A stretch of 64,000 nt of DNA from contig NZ_LWBS01000198.1 in the NCBI RefSeq assembly GCF_001652265.1, positions 24,622 through 88,621 of the forward strand, given 5' to 3'. Both the position numbers and the translations under genes were made by a program. The DNA comes from Rhizobium leguminosarum. GTDB lineage: Bacteria; Pseudomonadota; Alphaproteobacteria; Rhizobiales; Rhizobiaceae. The notes below the pieces were generated by a model. The model did not search any database. It was given only the letters and a program-made list of their open reading frames with translations, and had not been told where the DNA came from. This document shows, one piece after another, positions 9,583-20,059 of the stretch (the first letter of the stretch is position 1; each line of letters opens with the position of its first letter).

Positions 9583-12500
9583 ATGGCGGAGCGGCACCAG
9601 CCACGCATCCTGACGATCCCGGCGGGCCTCCCCTTCCTGAAAACGCTGGCGACGACGCTTTGCGATGGCCGGTTGACGCCGCTTTTCCGGCACGAGGCCG
9701 ATGATCCGCTGTCGCTCGCCAAGGTGACGATCTACCTGCCGACCCGGCGCGCCGTGCGTGTGCTGCGCTCGGAATTCGTCGACCTGCTCGGCGGCCGCTC
9801 GGCGATCCTGCCGGTCATCCGTCCGCTCGGCGAAACCGACGACGACAGCGGTTATTTCTACGAGGCGCTGCCGGCAACGATCGATCTCGCCCAGCCGCTG
9901 TCGAATACCGCCCGTCTGCTGGAGCTTGCGCGTCTGATCCTCGCCTGGCGAAACAAACTGCCGGAGATCGTCCGCCATATTCACTCGGACTCGCCGCTGG
10001 TTGCGCCCGCAAGTCCGGCGGATGCGATCTGGCTCGCCCGCAATCTTGCCGAGCTGATCGATTCCATCGAGACCGAGGATCTCGACTGGTCGGAGCTGTC
10101 GAAACTCGATACTGGCGATTATGCCGCCTGGTGGCAGTTGACGGCGGAGTTCCTGCAGATCGCCAGCGCCTTCTGGCCCGAGCGGCTGTCCGAACTCGGC
10201 AAATCCTCGCCGGCGCGGCACAGAAACGCCGTTCTCCGAGCCGAAGCAAGCCGGCTTTCGGCGACGAAACCGGCTGGACCGATCATCATCGCCGGTTCGA
10301 CAGGTTCCGTTCCCGCCACTGCCGATCTCATTGCCGCTGTCGCTCATCTGCCGGAAGGCGTGATCGTGCTTCCGGGCCTTGATCTCTCCATGCCCGAGAA
10401 GCACTGGCAAATGGTCGCGCCGGAACCGGCGCCAGGCCAACATGCCAATCCAGCAAGCCGGAGCCATCCGCAGTATGGCCTGTCGGTGCTGCTCAAGCGG
10501 CTGAAGCTGACACGGGCCGACGTCACGCTTCTCGACAGACCGGAGGCCGATCTTGACCGGCGCGCCGAAATCCTGTCGCGGGCCCTTGCCCCGGCGGAGG
10601 CGACCAGCGACTGGGGGGCGTGGAAGAACGATCTCCCGGCCGGCGCACTGACTTCGGCCTTCTCTGATATCTCGCTAATCGAAGCCGCCAATGAGCGCGA
10701 GGAAGCAACCGCGATTGCCATCGCGCTCCGGCTGGCGCTGGAAAGACCGGGACAGGACAGCGAGAGCCGGGCAGCACTCGTCACGCCGGACCGCAAGCTT
10801 GCGCGGCGGGTGATGGCCGAGCTTTCCCGCTTCGGCATCGTTGCCGACGATTCGGCAGGTACGCCGCTTTCGGCCATGCCGCAGGGCACCTTGCTGCAAT
10901 TGCTGCTGGAGGCAGCGCTGCGGCCGGGCGATCCGGTGGCGATCGTCTCGCTACTCAAACATCCGCTTGCCCGCTTCGGCCTGGAGCGCGGCGCCTTGAT
11001 TTCCGCTACCGAGGCGCTCGAGCTGCTGGCATTGCGCGGTGGTGTGGCAGAGGTGGATATCAGCACGCTGGAACCGCTGCTCGCCCACCAACTTGCCGAA
11101 CAGGCCCTGGACAGGCACGCGCCACAATGGCGACAAGCGCTTTCGCCCGATGCCGCCGACGCCGCATACGACCTTGCCCGGCGGGTCACACAAGCGACCG
11201 AGCCTCTGGCTTCGGCGCTGATGCGGCACCGGCCGGAAGATCGCGGAAGAACCGCGAGCTTCACATTGTCCGCATGGGCAGAGCGCACCGGCCGTTCGCT
11301 GGAAGCGGTCGCGGTCGATCCGCACGGCAATCTCGCCGATCTCTGGTCGAACGAAGCGGGAGATGCCCTCGCCGCCCTGCTCAGTGAAGTGATCGACACG
11401 GACGGCCAGATGGAGGCCGACGGACCGCAATGGATCGACATCATGGCAGCCCTTGCCGCCGGTCATGCGGTGAAGCCACGGGCGCTCAGCCATCCCCGTC
11501 TCTTCATCTTCGGCACGCTGGAAGCCCGCCTGCAGAGCGTCGATACGCTGATCCTCGGCGGACTGAACGAGGGCACCTGGCCAGGGCAGACCGCCAACAA
11601 TCCCTTCATTCCGCGCATGATGAAGACGGAGATCGGCCTCGAGCCGCCGGAACGGCGCATCGGCCAGCTAGCGCATGATTTCGAGATGGCGAACGGCACG
11701 CGCCACCTGATCTATTCGCGCGCACTGCGTCAGGGCTCAACCCCGACTGTCGCCTCGCGTTGGCTGCAGCGGCTGCTGGCGCTCGGCGGAGAGGCGTTCG
11801 AGGCGGAATTGAAGGGACGCGGCAACCGGTTTCTGCAGTGGGCCGGTCTCATCGATCGGGGAGATGGTCAGACGCCGGCGCAGCGACCCTCGCCGAAACC
11901 GCCGCTGGCGCTGCAGCCGAAATCCTATTCCTTCAGCGAAGTCGGCCGGCTGCGCCGTGATCCCTATGCCATCTATGCCCGCCGTATCCTGCGGCTCGAT
12001 CCGGTCGATGCGTTCAACCGCGATCCAGGGGCGGCCGAACGCGGAACGCTCTACCACGAGATCATCGACCGGTTCATCCGCGAGGCTCACATAGCCGGCA
12101 CGCCGGATGCGGCAGCGGCGATGGAGCGCATCCTTTCCGAGCTTTTCGACATGGAAAAGTTGCCGCCGCATATCGACGCGGTGTGGCGGCCGCGCTTTCG
12201 CGCGGTGGCCCGCGCCTTCCTCGAATGGGAGGCTGGACGCCGACATGGCATCCTGAAAACGCTGACGGAAGTACGGGGCGGCATGGAATTGGAGCCGATC
12301 AATATCCGGCTCACTGGCGTCGCAGACCGGATCGACGTCACGGGACCAAACTCGGCAGACATCATCGACTACAAGACCGGCTACAATCCCTCGCCGGCGC
12401 AGGCACGCGTGCTTCTCGATCCGCAGCTTGCGCTCGAAGCGGCGGCCTTGAGCGCCGGTGCCTTCCGCGATGCCGGCAGCCTCGTGCCGCAGGATCTTCT

Positions 12501-12777
12501 CTATGTGCGTCTGCGACCCGGAAGCCGCTTCCAGGTCGATACCGTCAACAACGAGAGCTCTGCCCGGAGCGACAAGGCGAAATCGGCGATGGATCTCGCC
12601 GCCGAATCGATCGATCAGCTGGTCAAGTTCGTGGGATTGCTGCAATCCAACGAAAGGGGCTTTACCTCGCGGCTAATCCCGGCCCAGCAATTCGATTTCG
12701 GCGGCGACTACGATCATCTCGCCCGCGTCTCCGAATGGTCGACGGCCGAAACCGAAGAGGGCGGCGGCGATGAGTGA
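9583..12777 (+). CDS. addB: Double-strand break repair protein AddB
   Basis: A 1064-residue subunit of the AddAB helicase-nuclease, which resects double-strand breaks and loads RecA at Chi-like sites. The N-terminal half resembles an inactivated UvrD-like helicase. The C-terminal part carries a PD-(D/E)XK nuclease motif, seen as ADIIDYKTGYN near residues 925-935. It begins three bases after the murU stop and overlaps addA by eight bases, so both subunits are probably made in equal amounts. Confidence 0.93.
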   Translation: MAERHQPRILTIPAGLPFLKTLATTLCDGRLTPLFRHEADDPLSLAKVTIYLPTRRAVRVLRSEFVDLLGGRSAILPVIRPLGETDDDSGYFYEALPATIDLAQPLSNTARLLELARLILAWRNKLPEIVRHIHSDSPLVAPASPADAIWLARNLAELIDSIETEDLDWSELSKLDTGDYAAWWQLTAEFLQIASAFWPERLSELGKSSPARHRNAVLRAEASRLSATKPAGPIIIAGSTGSVPATADLIAAVAHLPEGVIVLPGLDLSMPEKHWQMVAPEPAPGQHANPASRSHPQYGLSVLLKRLKLTRADVTLLDRPEADLDRRAEILSRALAPAEATSDWGAWKNDLPAGALTSAFSDISLIEAANEREEATAIAIALRLALERPGQDSESRAALVTPDRKLARRVMAELSRFGIVADDSAGTPLSAMPQGTLLQLLLEAALRPGDPVAIVSLLKHPLARFGLERGALISATEALELLALRGGVAEVDISTLEPLLAHQLAEQALDRHAPQWRQALSPDAADAAYDLARRVTQATEPLASALMRHRPEDRGRTASFTLSAWAERTGRSLEAVAVDPHGNLADLWSNEAGDALAALLSEVIDTDGQMEADGPQWIDIMAALAAGHAVKPRALSHPRLFIFGTLEARLQSVDTLILGGLNEGTWPGQTANNPFIPRMMKTEIGLEPPERRIGQLAHDFEMANGTRHLIYSRALRQGSTPTVASRWLQRLLALGGEAFEAELKGRGNRFLQWAGLIDRGDGQTPAQRPSPKPPLALQPKSYSFSEVGRLRRDPYAIYARRILRLDPVDAFNRDPGAAERGTLYHEIIDRFIREAHIAGTPDAAAAMERILSELFDMEKLPPHIDAVWRPRFRAVARAFLEWEAGRRHGILKTLTEVRGGMELEPINIRLTGVADRIDVTGPNSADIIDYKTGYNPSPAQARVLLDPQLALEAAALSAGAFRDAGSLVPQDLLYVRLRPGSRFQVDTVNNESSARSDKAKSAMDLAAESIDQLVKFVGLLQSNERGFTSRLIPAQQFDFGGDYDHLARVSEWSTAETEEGGGDE

Positions 12778-15700
12778 TGTGACCGCCCTTCCGAACGACG
12801 ACGATCCGGGCGCCTGGATCGGCTGGACGACGATCCAGCAGGCGATTGCCTCCGATCCGCTACGTTCGGCATGGGTCTCGGCCAATGCCGGGTCCGGCAA
12901 GACGCATGTGCTGACACAGCGCGTTATCCGGCTGCTGCTATCAGGTGCGCGGCCTTCCGCCATTTTATGCCTCACCTATACCAAGGCTGCCGCCTCCGAA
13001 ATGTCGAACCGCGTCTTCGAACGGCTGGCGGAGTGGGTGGTGCTTGACGATGAAGACCTCAGCCGGCGGATCGCGCAGATCGAGGGTACGGTTCCCGACG
13101 GACTGAAGCTTGCCGAGGCCCGCCGGCTGTTTGCCAAGGCGCTGGAGACACCCGGCGGATTGAAGATCCAGACGATTCATGCCTTTTGCGAAGCGCTGCT
13201 GCATCAGTTCCCGCTGGAGGCCAACGTTGCCGGACATTTCTCGGTTCTCGACGATCGCGCGGCGGTGGCGCTGCTTTCCGATGCGCGCCGCGCGCTACTG
13301 GCCGCGACGGCGCCGGAGGGAGACAGCACCCTTGCCGAGGCATTCACCTACGTGCTCAATCTCGGCGACGAATCCGGACTGGAGAACCTGCTCGGCGACA
13401 TCGTCGCCAACCGCAACGCCATTCGTCGTTTCACGGCGACGGCCGAACAGCAGGGCGGTGTGGAGAAGGTCCTGCGCAAAAGGCTCGGCCTTGCAGCCGG
13501 CGATACGGAAAGCCGGATCGCGGCGCAATATTGGCCTTTGCCGGGGCTTTCGGGCGGCACGCTGGAGCTTTATCTCTCGCTGGCCGACCAGAAGGGCGGT
13601 GCGAAGGCGCAGGAGGTCGCCTACGGCCTCAGGCTCGCCGGGCGGGAGCGCGATGACGCAAGGCGCGCTGAGTTCCTCGAGAAAATCTTTCTGACAATGA
13701 AGGGCGATCCCAAGGCGGACTCGCAATTCTTCGTCAAGGCCATGCTTGCCGAGGCACCGCAGCTGGCGGACGCCATCGCCATTGCCCGCACGCATGTCGC
13801 AGCAAGCCGCGACCGGCTGAAACTGATGCGGATGTACGGCGCCACGCATGCAGCACTCGCGCTCGCCGATCGGCTGAATCACGACTATGAGGAGTTGAAG
13901 AGGCAACGCAGCCAGCTCGATTTCGAGGATCTGATCACCCGCACCGCCGACCTGCTCATGAAAAGTGGCGTCGGTCCCTGGATCCACTACAAGCTCGATC
14001 GCGGCATCGACCATATCCTCGTCGACGAGGCGCAGGATACCAGCCCGATCCAGTGGAGTGTCATCCAGTCGCTCGCCGAGGATTTCTTCGCCGGCGAAAG
14101 TGCCCGGCCGATCGTGCGCACGCTCTTTGCCGTCGGCGACGAAAAGCAGTCGATCTATTCCTTCCAGGGCGCGCGGCCAGAGCGTTTTTCCGAGGAAAGC
14201 GACCGAACGCGGCGGCGTGTTTCCGATAGCGGGCAGAGCTTTTCCTCCGTGCGGCTACCGCTGTCGTTCCGTTCGACTGCCGATGTGCTCGAGGCCGTCG
14301 ACCATATTTTCAAGGCGCCCGAGAACGCGCGCGGCCTCAGCGCGCTTGGCGAACCGGTCGTGCATCGCTCCAGCCGCATCGGACATCCCGGCGCCGTCGA
14401 TCTCTGGGAGATGGTTGCGCCGGAAGCGGTGGTGAAGGAAGAGGACTGGACGGCGCCCTTCGACGCGACGCCGGAAAGCGCGCCGGCCGCAATCCTCGCG
14501 CGGCGGATCGCCCATTCGATCGGCACGCTTGTTGGCCGCGAGACGATCGTCGACAGAGGCAAGGAGCGCCTGATCGAGGCCGGCGACATCCTGGTGCTGG
14601 TGCGCAAGCGCGACGCCTTCGTCAATGCGTTGACACGGGCGTTGAAACGCCGCGGCGATATTCCGGTCGCCGGCGCGGACAGGCTGGTGCTGACCAGCCA
14701 TATCGCCGTGCAGGATCTGCTGGCGCTTGGCCGTTTCCTGCTTCTGCCGGAAGACGACCTTTCGCTCGCCGCCGTGCTCAAGAGCCCGCTTTTCAATCTC
14801 TCCGAGGACGACATCTTTGCGGTTGCCGCGCTACGCCGCGACAATGAGAGCGTCTGGAGCCATCTGAAAAGCTTCGCCGCCGACGGCACCGAGCGTTTCC
14901 GTGCAGCCGTCGAGAGGCTGGAGCTGTTTCTCCGGCAGTCCAGGAGCCTGTCGGTTCATGATTTCTATGCGCGTGTGCTGAGCAGTCATGGCGGGCGGCG
15001 GCAATTCCTTGCCCGTCTCGGCACCGAAGTCAGCGATATTCTCGACGAATTCCTGACCTTCACGCTCGAGCACGAAAGCTCCGGCCTTCCCGGGCTGCAA
15101 TCCTTCATCTCGACGCTGGAGCTCGAGGCGCCCGTGGTGAAACGCGAGCAGGACAAGGGACGCAACGAGGTGCGGATCATGACGGTGCATGCCTCCAAGG
15201 GTCTCGAAGCGCCGATCGTTTTCCTCGTCGACGGCGGTTCGAAGGCCTTTACGCATACGCATCTGCCGAAGCTTCGCCTGATCGAGACCGGTCCCGACGA
15301 GCCGCCGATGCCCGTCTGGGTTCCTGTCTCCGATCTCGCCAATTCGCTGACGCAGGACGATGCGACGCGTATCCAGATACTGGCGGAAGAGGAATATCGC
15401 CGATTGCTCTATGTCGCCATGACGCGCGCCGCCGACCGGCTGGTCGTCTGCGGCTATCGTGGCGTGCGTGTGAACAACGACACCTGGCATATGATGATTT
15501 CGACGGCACTGCGCGACGACCATCCGCATGTGGAGGCGACCACATTCTCCGGTCCTGATGGGGAATGGCCGGGCATCAAGTGGCGCGTGCCGCGGGTGGA
15601 ACGAACTTTCGAGCGTCTCGATCGCAGTGAAGAGCGCGGCAGCGAGGAGACCTTGCCCGACGGCCTGTTGCGGCCATTACCGCCGCAGGCTGAGCTGCCC

Positions 15701-16321
15701 CGGCCGCTCAGCCCGTCCGGCGCCGGGACGATCATCGATGAGGACGAAGGCGGCCTGCTGGTCGTTTCGCCGCTGTTCGGCGAGAAGGAGCGCAGCGATC
15801 GTTCGCTGGAGAAGGGCAGGCTGATCCATCGCATGCTGCAGGCGCTTCCCGAAATTCCACTTGGCGAACGACCTGATGCGGCGAGCCGTTATGCTGAACG
15901 GGCGGCTCGATTCTGGCCGGAAGCCGAACGGCGCAAGCTTGTCGATTCGGTTCTGAAACTATTGAACGAGGAAGGTCTTCAGGCTGTCCTCGGTGTTGAG
16001 GCCCAGCCCGAGGTCTCGATCATGGGAACATTGACGCTCGAAGACCGGCGTTATGCCGTCTCCGGCCGTATCGACCGACTTGCCGTCCTTGCCGATCGCG
16101 TCGTCATTCTCGACTACAAGACCAACCGGGTGCCGCCGGTAACAGAGGAGGCCATCCCCTTCGCGCACCGGGCGCAGCTGGCGATCTATCGCGAGATCCT
16201 GGCGCCGCTCTATCCTGATAAACATATCGATTGCATGCTTGTCTATACCGAGAACGCTTCGCTCTACACGTTGAGCGATAAGACGCTCGGTTTGGCGCTT
16301 GCAGCGGTCAAGACAAAGTGA
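12770..16321 (+). CDS. addA: Double-strand break repair helicase-nuclease AddA
   Basis: A 1183-residue superfamily 1A helicase with a C-terminal nuclease domain, partner of AddB. Visible motifs: Walker A ANAGSGKTHVL near residue 40, motif II ILVDEAQDTSP, the GDEKQSIYSFQGA motif, MTVHASKGLEAPIVFLVD, LLYVAMTRAADRLVV, and the nuclease motif VILDYKTNR near the end. The length is normal for the family. Translation overlaps the end of addB. Confidence 0.96.
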   Translation: MSDVTALPNDDDPGAWIGWTTIQQAIASDPLRSAWVSANAGSGKTHVLTQRVIRLLLSGARPSAILCLTYTKAAASEMSNRVFERLAEWVVLDDEDLSRRIAQIEGTVPDGLKLAEARRLFAKALETPGGLKIQTIHAFCEALLHQFPLEANVAGHFSVLDDRAAVALLSDARRALLAATAPEGDSTLAEAFTYVLNLGDESGLENLLGDIVANRNAIRRFTATAEQQGGVEKVLRKRLGLAAGDTESRIAAQYWPLPGLSGGTLELYLSLADQKGGAKAQEVAYGLRLAGRERDDARRAEFLEKIFLTMKGDPKADSQFFVKAMLAEAPQLADAIAIARTHVAASRDRLKLMRMYGATHAALALADRLNHDYEELKRQRSQLDFEDLITRTADLLMKSGVGPWIHYKLDRGIDHILVDEAQDTSPIQWSVIQSLAEDFFAGESARPIVRTLFAVGDEKQSIYSFQGARPERFSEESDRTRRRVSDSGQSFSSVRLPLSFRSTADVLEAVDHIFKAPENARGLSALGEPVVHRSSRIGHPGAVDLWEMVAPEAVVKEEDWTAPFDATPESAPAAILARRIAHSIGTLVGRETIVDRGKERLIEAGDILVLVRKRDAFVNALTRALKRRGDIPVAGADRLVLTSHIAVQDLLALGRFLLLPEDDLSLAAVLKSPLFNLSEDDIFAVAALRRDNESVWSHLKSFAADGTERFRAAVERLELFLRQSRSLSVHDFYARVLSSHGGRRQFLARLGTEVSDILDEFLTFTLEHESSGLPGLQSFISTLELEAPVVKREQDKGRNEVRIMTVHASKGLEAPIVFLVDGGSKAFTHTHLPKLRLIETGPDEPPMPVWVPVSDLANSLTQDDATRIQILAEEEYRRLLYVAMTRAADRLVVCGYRGVRVNNDTWHMMISTALRDDHPHVEATTFSGPDGEWPGIKWRVPRVERTFERLDRSEERGSEETLPDGLLRPLPPQAELPRPLSPSGAGTIIDEDEGGLLVVSPLFGEKERSDRSLEKGRLIHRMLQALPEIPLGERPDAASRYAERAARFWPEAERRKLVDSVLKLLNEEGLQAVLGVEAQPEVSIMGTLTLEDRRYAVSGRIDRLAVLADRVVILDYKTNRVPPVTEEAIPFAHRAQLAIYREILAPLYPDKHIDCMLVYTENASLYTLSDKTLGLALAAVKTK

Positions 16322-16396
16322 AATACCGGACATTGAAAATTCGGCACCGCACCATCACATGTGGTTCAACACCCAATTCCGTTAAAGGAGCAGCCC

Positions 16397-16717
16397 ATGG
16401 CTACCGTGAAAGTCGATATTAATAACTTCCAGTCGGAAGTTCTGGAATCCGCAGAACCCGTCGTCGTCGATTTCTGGGCCGAATGGTGCGGCCCGTGCAA
16501 GATGATTGCTCCGAGCCTCGAAGAAATCGCCGTCGAGATGGAAGGCAAGGTCAAGGTCGCCAAGCTGAATATCGATGAGAACCCGGAACTCGCCGCACAG
16601 TTCGGTGTGCGCTCCATTCCGACCCTTGCAATCTTCAAGGGCGGCGAAGTCGCCGATATTTCTGTCGGTGCGAAGCCGAAGACTGCTCTTTCGAACTGGA
16701 TTTCGAGCGCTGCCTGA
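16397..16717 (+). CDS. trxA: Thioredoxin 1
   Basis: Cytosolic disulfide reductase of 106 residues with the active site WCGPCKM and the conserved cis-Pro in SIPTLAIF. The ATG at 16397 follows an AAGGAG ribosome site at 16385-16390; an upstream start would add an unrelated extension. It lies 75 bases after addA and may be cotranscribed or have its own promoter. It is followed by a terminator shared with the convergent folC operon. Confidence 0.97.
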   Translation: MATVKVDINNFQSEVLESAEPVVVDFWAEWCGPCKMIAPSLEEIAVEMEGKVKVAKLNIDENPELAAQFGVRSIPTLAIFKGGEVADISVGAKPKTALSNWISSAA

Positions 16718-16748
16718 TTGATATCGACGAATTTATATCACATTGACG

Positions 16749-16776
16749 AAAAAGCCCGGCTCGACCGGGCTTTTTT
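16749..16776. terminator. Bidirectional terminator between trxA and folC
   Basis: The stem AAAAAGCCCGG / CCGGGCTTTTT with loop CTCGA, T-run on the plus strand and A-run on the other side, placed between convergent genes. Confidence 0.92.
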
Positions 16777-16789
16777 CATTTCGCAGCTT

Positions 16790-18142
16790 TCATTTTGGGG
16801 GCGTGCCGTTGTCGGCAAGCACGTCGCCGACGAGATAGAGAGAGCCGCCGACCAGGATGCGCGGCGGCAATGCCTCCGGATCGGCGACGGCTTTTATCGC
16901 TTCCAGCGCATCGCCGACCGTCGACATCGGTTCGGCAACCAAGCCGGCATCATAAGCGGCATTCGACAATATCACCGGGTCGACCATCGCTTCGCTGCCG
17001 CGGATCGGCACGCAGAAAACCTTCTCGACCAAGCCGGCAAAGGCCTTGAAATAACCGACCGGATCCTTGGTGTTGATCATGCCGATAATTAGAAAAAGCG
17101 GCCGAGACTGGCGCTCCTCGAAAGTGGCCATGGCTTCGGCGATCACTTCGCCGGCACCGGGATTATGCCCGCCATCGATCCAGATCTCGGCGCCGGCGGG
17201 TGCATGCGGCAGTAGCCGGCCCTCGCTCAGGCGCTGCAGCCGGCCCGGCCATTCGACCGAACTCATCGCCTTTTCCATCATCGTCTCGGTGACGGTGAAA
17301 CCCGCAGCCTTGACGGCACGAATGGCGGCGGCGGCATTGGCATATTGATGGCGGCCGGGAAGGCGCGGCAGCGGCAGGTCGGCAAGCCCGAACTCGTCCT
17401 GGTAGACGAGCCGACCATATTCCTCATGCGCCATGAAATCCTGCCCGAAGACGGCACTCGGGCAATGCAGCCGTTCGGCCGTGGACATCAGCACGTCGAG
17501 CGCTGCGTCATATTCCTGATGACCGATGACAACGGGAAATCCCGGCTTCATGATGCCGGCCTTTTCGGCCGCGATCAGCTCGACCCTGTCGCCGAGATAG
17601 GGCTGGTGATCCAGCGAAATCGGCATGATCACCGAAACGGCCGGATCGGAAATGACATTGGTGGCGTCGAACCGGCCGCCGAGACCGACTTCGATGATCG
17701 CGGCATCGGCCGGATGTTCGGAAAACAGGATGAAGGTGACCGCCGTCAGAATTTCGAAGACGGTGATGTGCTGTCCTGCATTGGCATCGGCCACGCGACG
17801 CACGGCCTCGGCAAAGACGGCGTCGTCGACAAGCTGTCCGCGTCCGCCCTTGACGCCAATGCGGTAGCGCTCGTGCCAATTGACGAGATGCGGGGAGGTG
17901 TGGACGTGAGCGCTGTAGCCGCCGGCTTCGAGCAAAGCGCGGCAGAAGGCGGTGACCGACCCCTTGCCATTGGTGCCGGCGACATGGATCACCGGCGGCA
18001 GTTTCCTATGCGGATTGCCGAGTTGATCGAGAAGACGGGTGATGCGATCGAGAGACAGATCAAAACCCTTGGGATGCAATCCCATGAGCTTGTCGATCTC
18101 CTGTGCTGCCTCACTCACCGCGGTTTGGCCTCTGGGTATCAA
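16790..18142 (-). CDS. folC: Bifunctional folylpolyglutamate/dihydrofolate synthase
   Basis: A Mur-ligase-family enzyme that adds glutamate to dihydropteroate and to folates. The protein has about 450 residues with the ATP-binding motif HVAGTNGKGSVTAF and the substrate motif VGLGGRFDATN. The furthest start is a TTG at 18142; a GTG at 18118 gives 442 residues and also has an AGAGG ribosome site, so either start is possible. It is the last gene of the trpF-trpB-trpA-accD-folC operon, a neighbourhood common in proteobacteria. Confidence 0.95.
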   Translation of the reverse strand: MIPRGQTAVSEAAQEIDKLMGLHPKGFDLSLDRITRLLDQLGNPHRKLPPVIHVAGTNGKGSVTAFCRALLEAGGYSAHVHTSPHLVNWHERYRIGVKGGRGQLVDDAVFAEAVRRVADANAGQHITVFEILTAVTFILFSEHPADAAIIEVGLGGRFDATNVISDPAVSVIMPISLDHQPYLGDRVELIAAEKAGIMKPGFPVVIGHQEYDAALDVLMSTAERLHCPSAVFGQDFMAHEEYGRLVYQDEFGLADLPLPRLPGRHQYANAAAAIRAVKAAGFTVTETMMEKAMSSVEWPGRLQRLSEGRLLPHAPAGAEIWIDGGHNPGAGEVIAEAMATFEERQSRPLFLIIGMINTKDPVGYFKAFAGLVEKVFCVPIRGSEAMVDPVILSNAAYDAGLVAEPMSTVGDALEAIKAVADPEALPPRILVGGSLYLVGDVLADNGTPPK

Positions 18143-18169
18143 TTCGGCACCCCGCCTGCTTGTCGGTTA

Positions 18170-19075
18170 TCAGGCGCTCGCCGCCAGAGCGATCGCGCCG
18201 CCATTGATGTCGTTCGCCGCAGAAACCGGCTTCTTCGTCAGGATCTTCAAGAGGCGCGCCAGCGTTTCCGGAATATCGTGACGCTTGACGACCATATCGA
18301 CCATACCATGCTCCAGCAGGTATTCGGCGGTCTGGAAGCCTTCGGGCAGTTTTTCACGCAACGTCTGCTCGATCACGCGCTTGCCGGCAAAGCCGATTTC
18401 GGCGCCGGGCTCGGCCAGATGAATATCGCCAAGCATGGCATAGGAGGCCGTGACTCCACCCGTCGTCGGGTTGGTCAGCACGACGATATAGGGCTGGCCG
18501 GATTCCTTGAGCATGTCGACGGCAACCGTCGTGCGCGGCAGCTGCATCAGCGACAGGATGCCTTCCTGCATGCGCGCACCGCCGGAAGCGGGGAACATCA
18601 CCAGCGGGCACTTTTCAGACGTCGCACGCTCGAAAGCCTTGACGATCGCCTCGCCGGCGGCCATGCCGAGCGACCCGCCGATAAAGTTGAATTCGTGCAC
18701 AACGGCCACGAGTCTCAGTCCCTGCACCTTTCCGACACCGGCGAGGATCGTATCCTCCTGTTCGGTCTTTAGGCGGCTGTCGCGCAGGCGATCGCTATAT
18801 TTCTTCGAATCGCGGAACTTCAGCGGGTCCTGCGCGACCTTCGGCTGCGGCAGCGATTCGAACTCGCCATTGTCGAAAAGATCGGTCAGGCGGGCCTTGG
18901 CCGGCATCTTCATGTGATAACCGGACGCCGGAATGACCCATTTGTTTCCTTCCAGGTCCTTGTGGAAGACCATCTCGCCCGTTTCCGGGCACTTGATCCA
19001 GAGGTTCTCCGGCACTTCGCGACGGCCCAGCATGGAATTGATCCGCGGGCGAACGTAGTTGGTGATCCAGTTCAA
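18170..19075 (-). CDS. accD: Acetyl-CoA carboxylase carboxyltransferase subunit beta, zinc site degenerate
   Basis: The beta half of the carboxyltransferase that makes malonyl-CoA for fatty acid synthesis; 301 residues. The catalytic core is well conserved ([39 protein letters not shown]). The N-terminal zinc ribbon, which has four Cys in E. coli AccD, keeps only Cys29 here: the other three positions read Thr, Ile and Ser in KCPETG and VIPASG. The fold may persist without metal. The gene lies in the trp-accD-folC operon, behind a palindromic repeat. Confidence 0.95.
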   Translation of the reverse strand: MNWITNYVRPRINSMLGRREVPENLWIKCPETGEMVFHKDLEGNKWVIPASGYHMKMPAKARLTDLFDNGEFESLPQPKVAQDPLKFRDSKKYSDRLRDSRLKTEQEDTILAGVGKVQGLRLVAVVHEFNFIGGSLGMAAGEAIVKAFERATSEKCPLVMFPASGGARMQEGILSLMQLPRTTVAVDMLKESGQPYIVVLTNPTTGGVTASYAMLGDIHLAEPGAEIGFAGKRVIEQTLREKLPEGFQTAEYLLEHGMVDMVVKRHDIPETLARLLKILTKKPVSAANDINGGAIALAASA

Positions 19076-19094
19076 CTCGAATACTCCTGATAGT

Positions 19095-19194
19095 CTAAAG
19101 CGCGTCGCGATCTTTCAGATTCGCTGCCACGCTTTAAGTCCTAGTTTCCCGCATGTCGTTGCCGCAAAACCGCGGCACACTTTTGCGCGACATG
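19095..19194 (+). repeat. Two-hairpin palindromic intergenic repeat, copy 2
   Basis: Opens with CTAAAGCGCGTCGCGATCT and a closing GCTTTA, then a second hairpin CATGTCG...GCAAAA / TTTTGCGCGACATG. The layout and sequence match the copies at 2948 and 63805. It separates trpA from accD within one operon, so it would be transcribed as antisense of the orientation given and could act on mRNA stability or polarity. Confidence 0.78.
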
Positions 19195-19216
19195 GTTTTT
19201 TGCCAATGTGGGCAAA

Positions 19217-20056
19217 CTATTCGGCAGCAACAAGGCGCGCCGAACGTGTTCCCGTGGAAAGACCGCGCACCAGCGTGGCAACCGCCTGAACGGTGTCCGC
19301 CGTTGCCTTTCCGTCATGCGTCAAGCTGGTCGCGACCTGATTGACGATCGCGGTGCCGACGACGACGCCGTCGGCCGAACCGCCGATGACCTTTGCATGT
19401 TCCGCCGTCTTGACGCCGAAGCCGACGCAGACAGGCAGCTTGGTATGCTGCTTGATGCGCTCGACCGCGCCGGACACCAGCGACGGATCGGGCAGCGCCG
19501 AACCGGTGATACCGTTCATGGAGACGTAGTAGACGAAGCCGGAGGTGTTCTTCAGTACCTTCGGCAAGCGCTTCTCATCGGTCGTCGGCGTCGCCAGGCG
19601 GATGAAATTGATGCCTTTGCGGATCGCCGGAATGCAGAGCTCGTCATCCATCTCGGGCGGCAGGTCGACGACGATCAGGCCGTCGATGCCGGCGGCGAGC
19701 GCGTCGTCGAGGAATTTCTCGACGCCGTAAATATAGATCGGGTTGTAGTAACCCATCATCACGATCGGCGTCGCATCATTCGTCTTGCGGAAATCGGCCG
19801 CCAGCTTCAGCGTCTTCTTCAGCGTCTGGCCGCCTTTCAGGGCGCGCTGGCCGGCCAGCTGGATCGCCGGGCCATCGGCCATCGGGTCGGAAAAGGGCAT
19901 GCCGAGCTCGATAATGTCGGAGCCTGCCTCCGGCAGCGCCTTCATGATGCCGAGCGAGGTGTCGTAGTCGGGATCGCCGCCCATGAAATAGGTCACAAGC
20001 GCCGGACGGCCCTCGGCCTTCAGCTCGGCAAAGCGTTTGTCCATGCGTGCGGTCAT
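19217..20056 (-). CDS. trpA: Tryptophan synthase alpha subunit
   Basis: Cleaves indole-3-glycerol phosphate to indole and glyceraldehyde-3-phosphate; indole is channelled to TrpB. The 279-residue TIM barrel shows [17 protein letters not shown] with the catalytic Glu/Asp region, [11 protein letters not shown] and the phosphate-binding [10 protein letters not shown]. It starts three bases after the trpB stop. Length and order are normal. Confidence 0.97.
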   Translation of the reverse strand: MTARMDKRFAELKAEGRPALVTYFMGGDPDYDTSLGIMKALPEAGSDIIELGMPFSDPMADGPAIQLAGQRALKGGQTLKKTLKLAADFRKTNDATPIVMMGYYNPIYIYGVEKFLDDALAAGIDGLIVVDLPPEMDDELCIPAIRKGINFIRLATPTTDEKRLPKVLKNTSGFVYYVSMNGITGSALPDPSLVSGAVERIKQHTKLPVCVGFGVKTAEHAKVIGGSADGVVVGTAIVNQVATSLTHDGKATADTVQAVATLVRGLSTGTRSARLVAAE

Positions 20057-20059
20057 GTC

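Noticed and set aside
17345..18772. Plus-strand open frame of about 475 codons across folC and accD
   Set aside because: Antisense to two genes with clear family motifs; no domain of its own.
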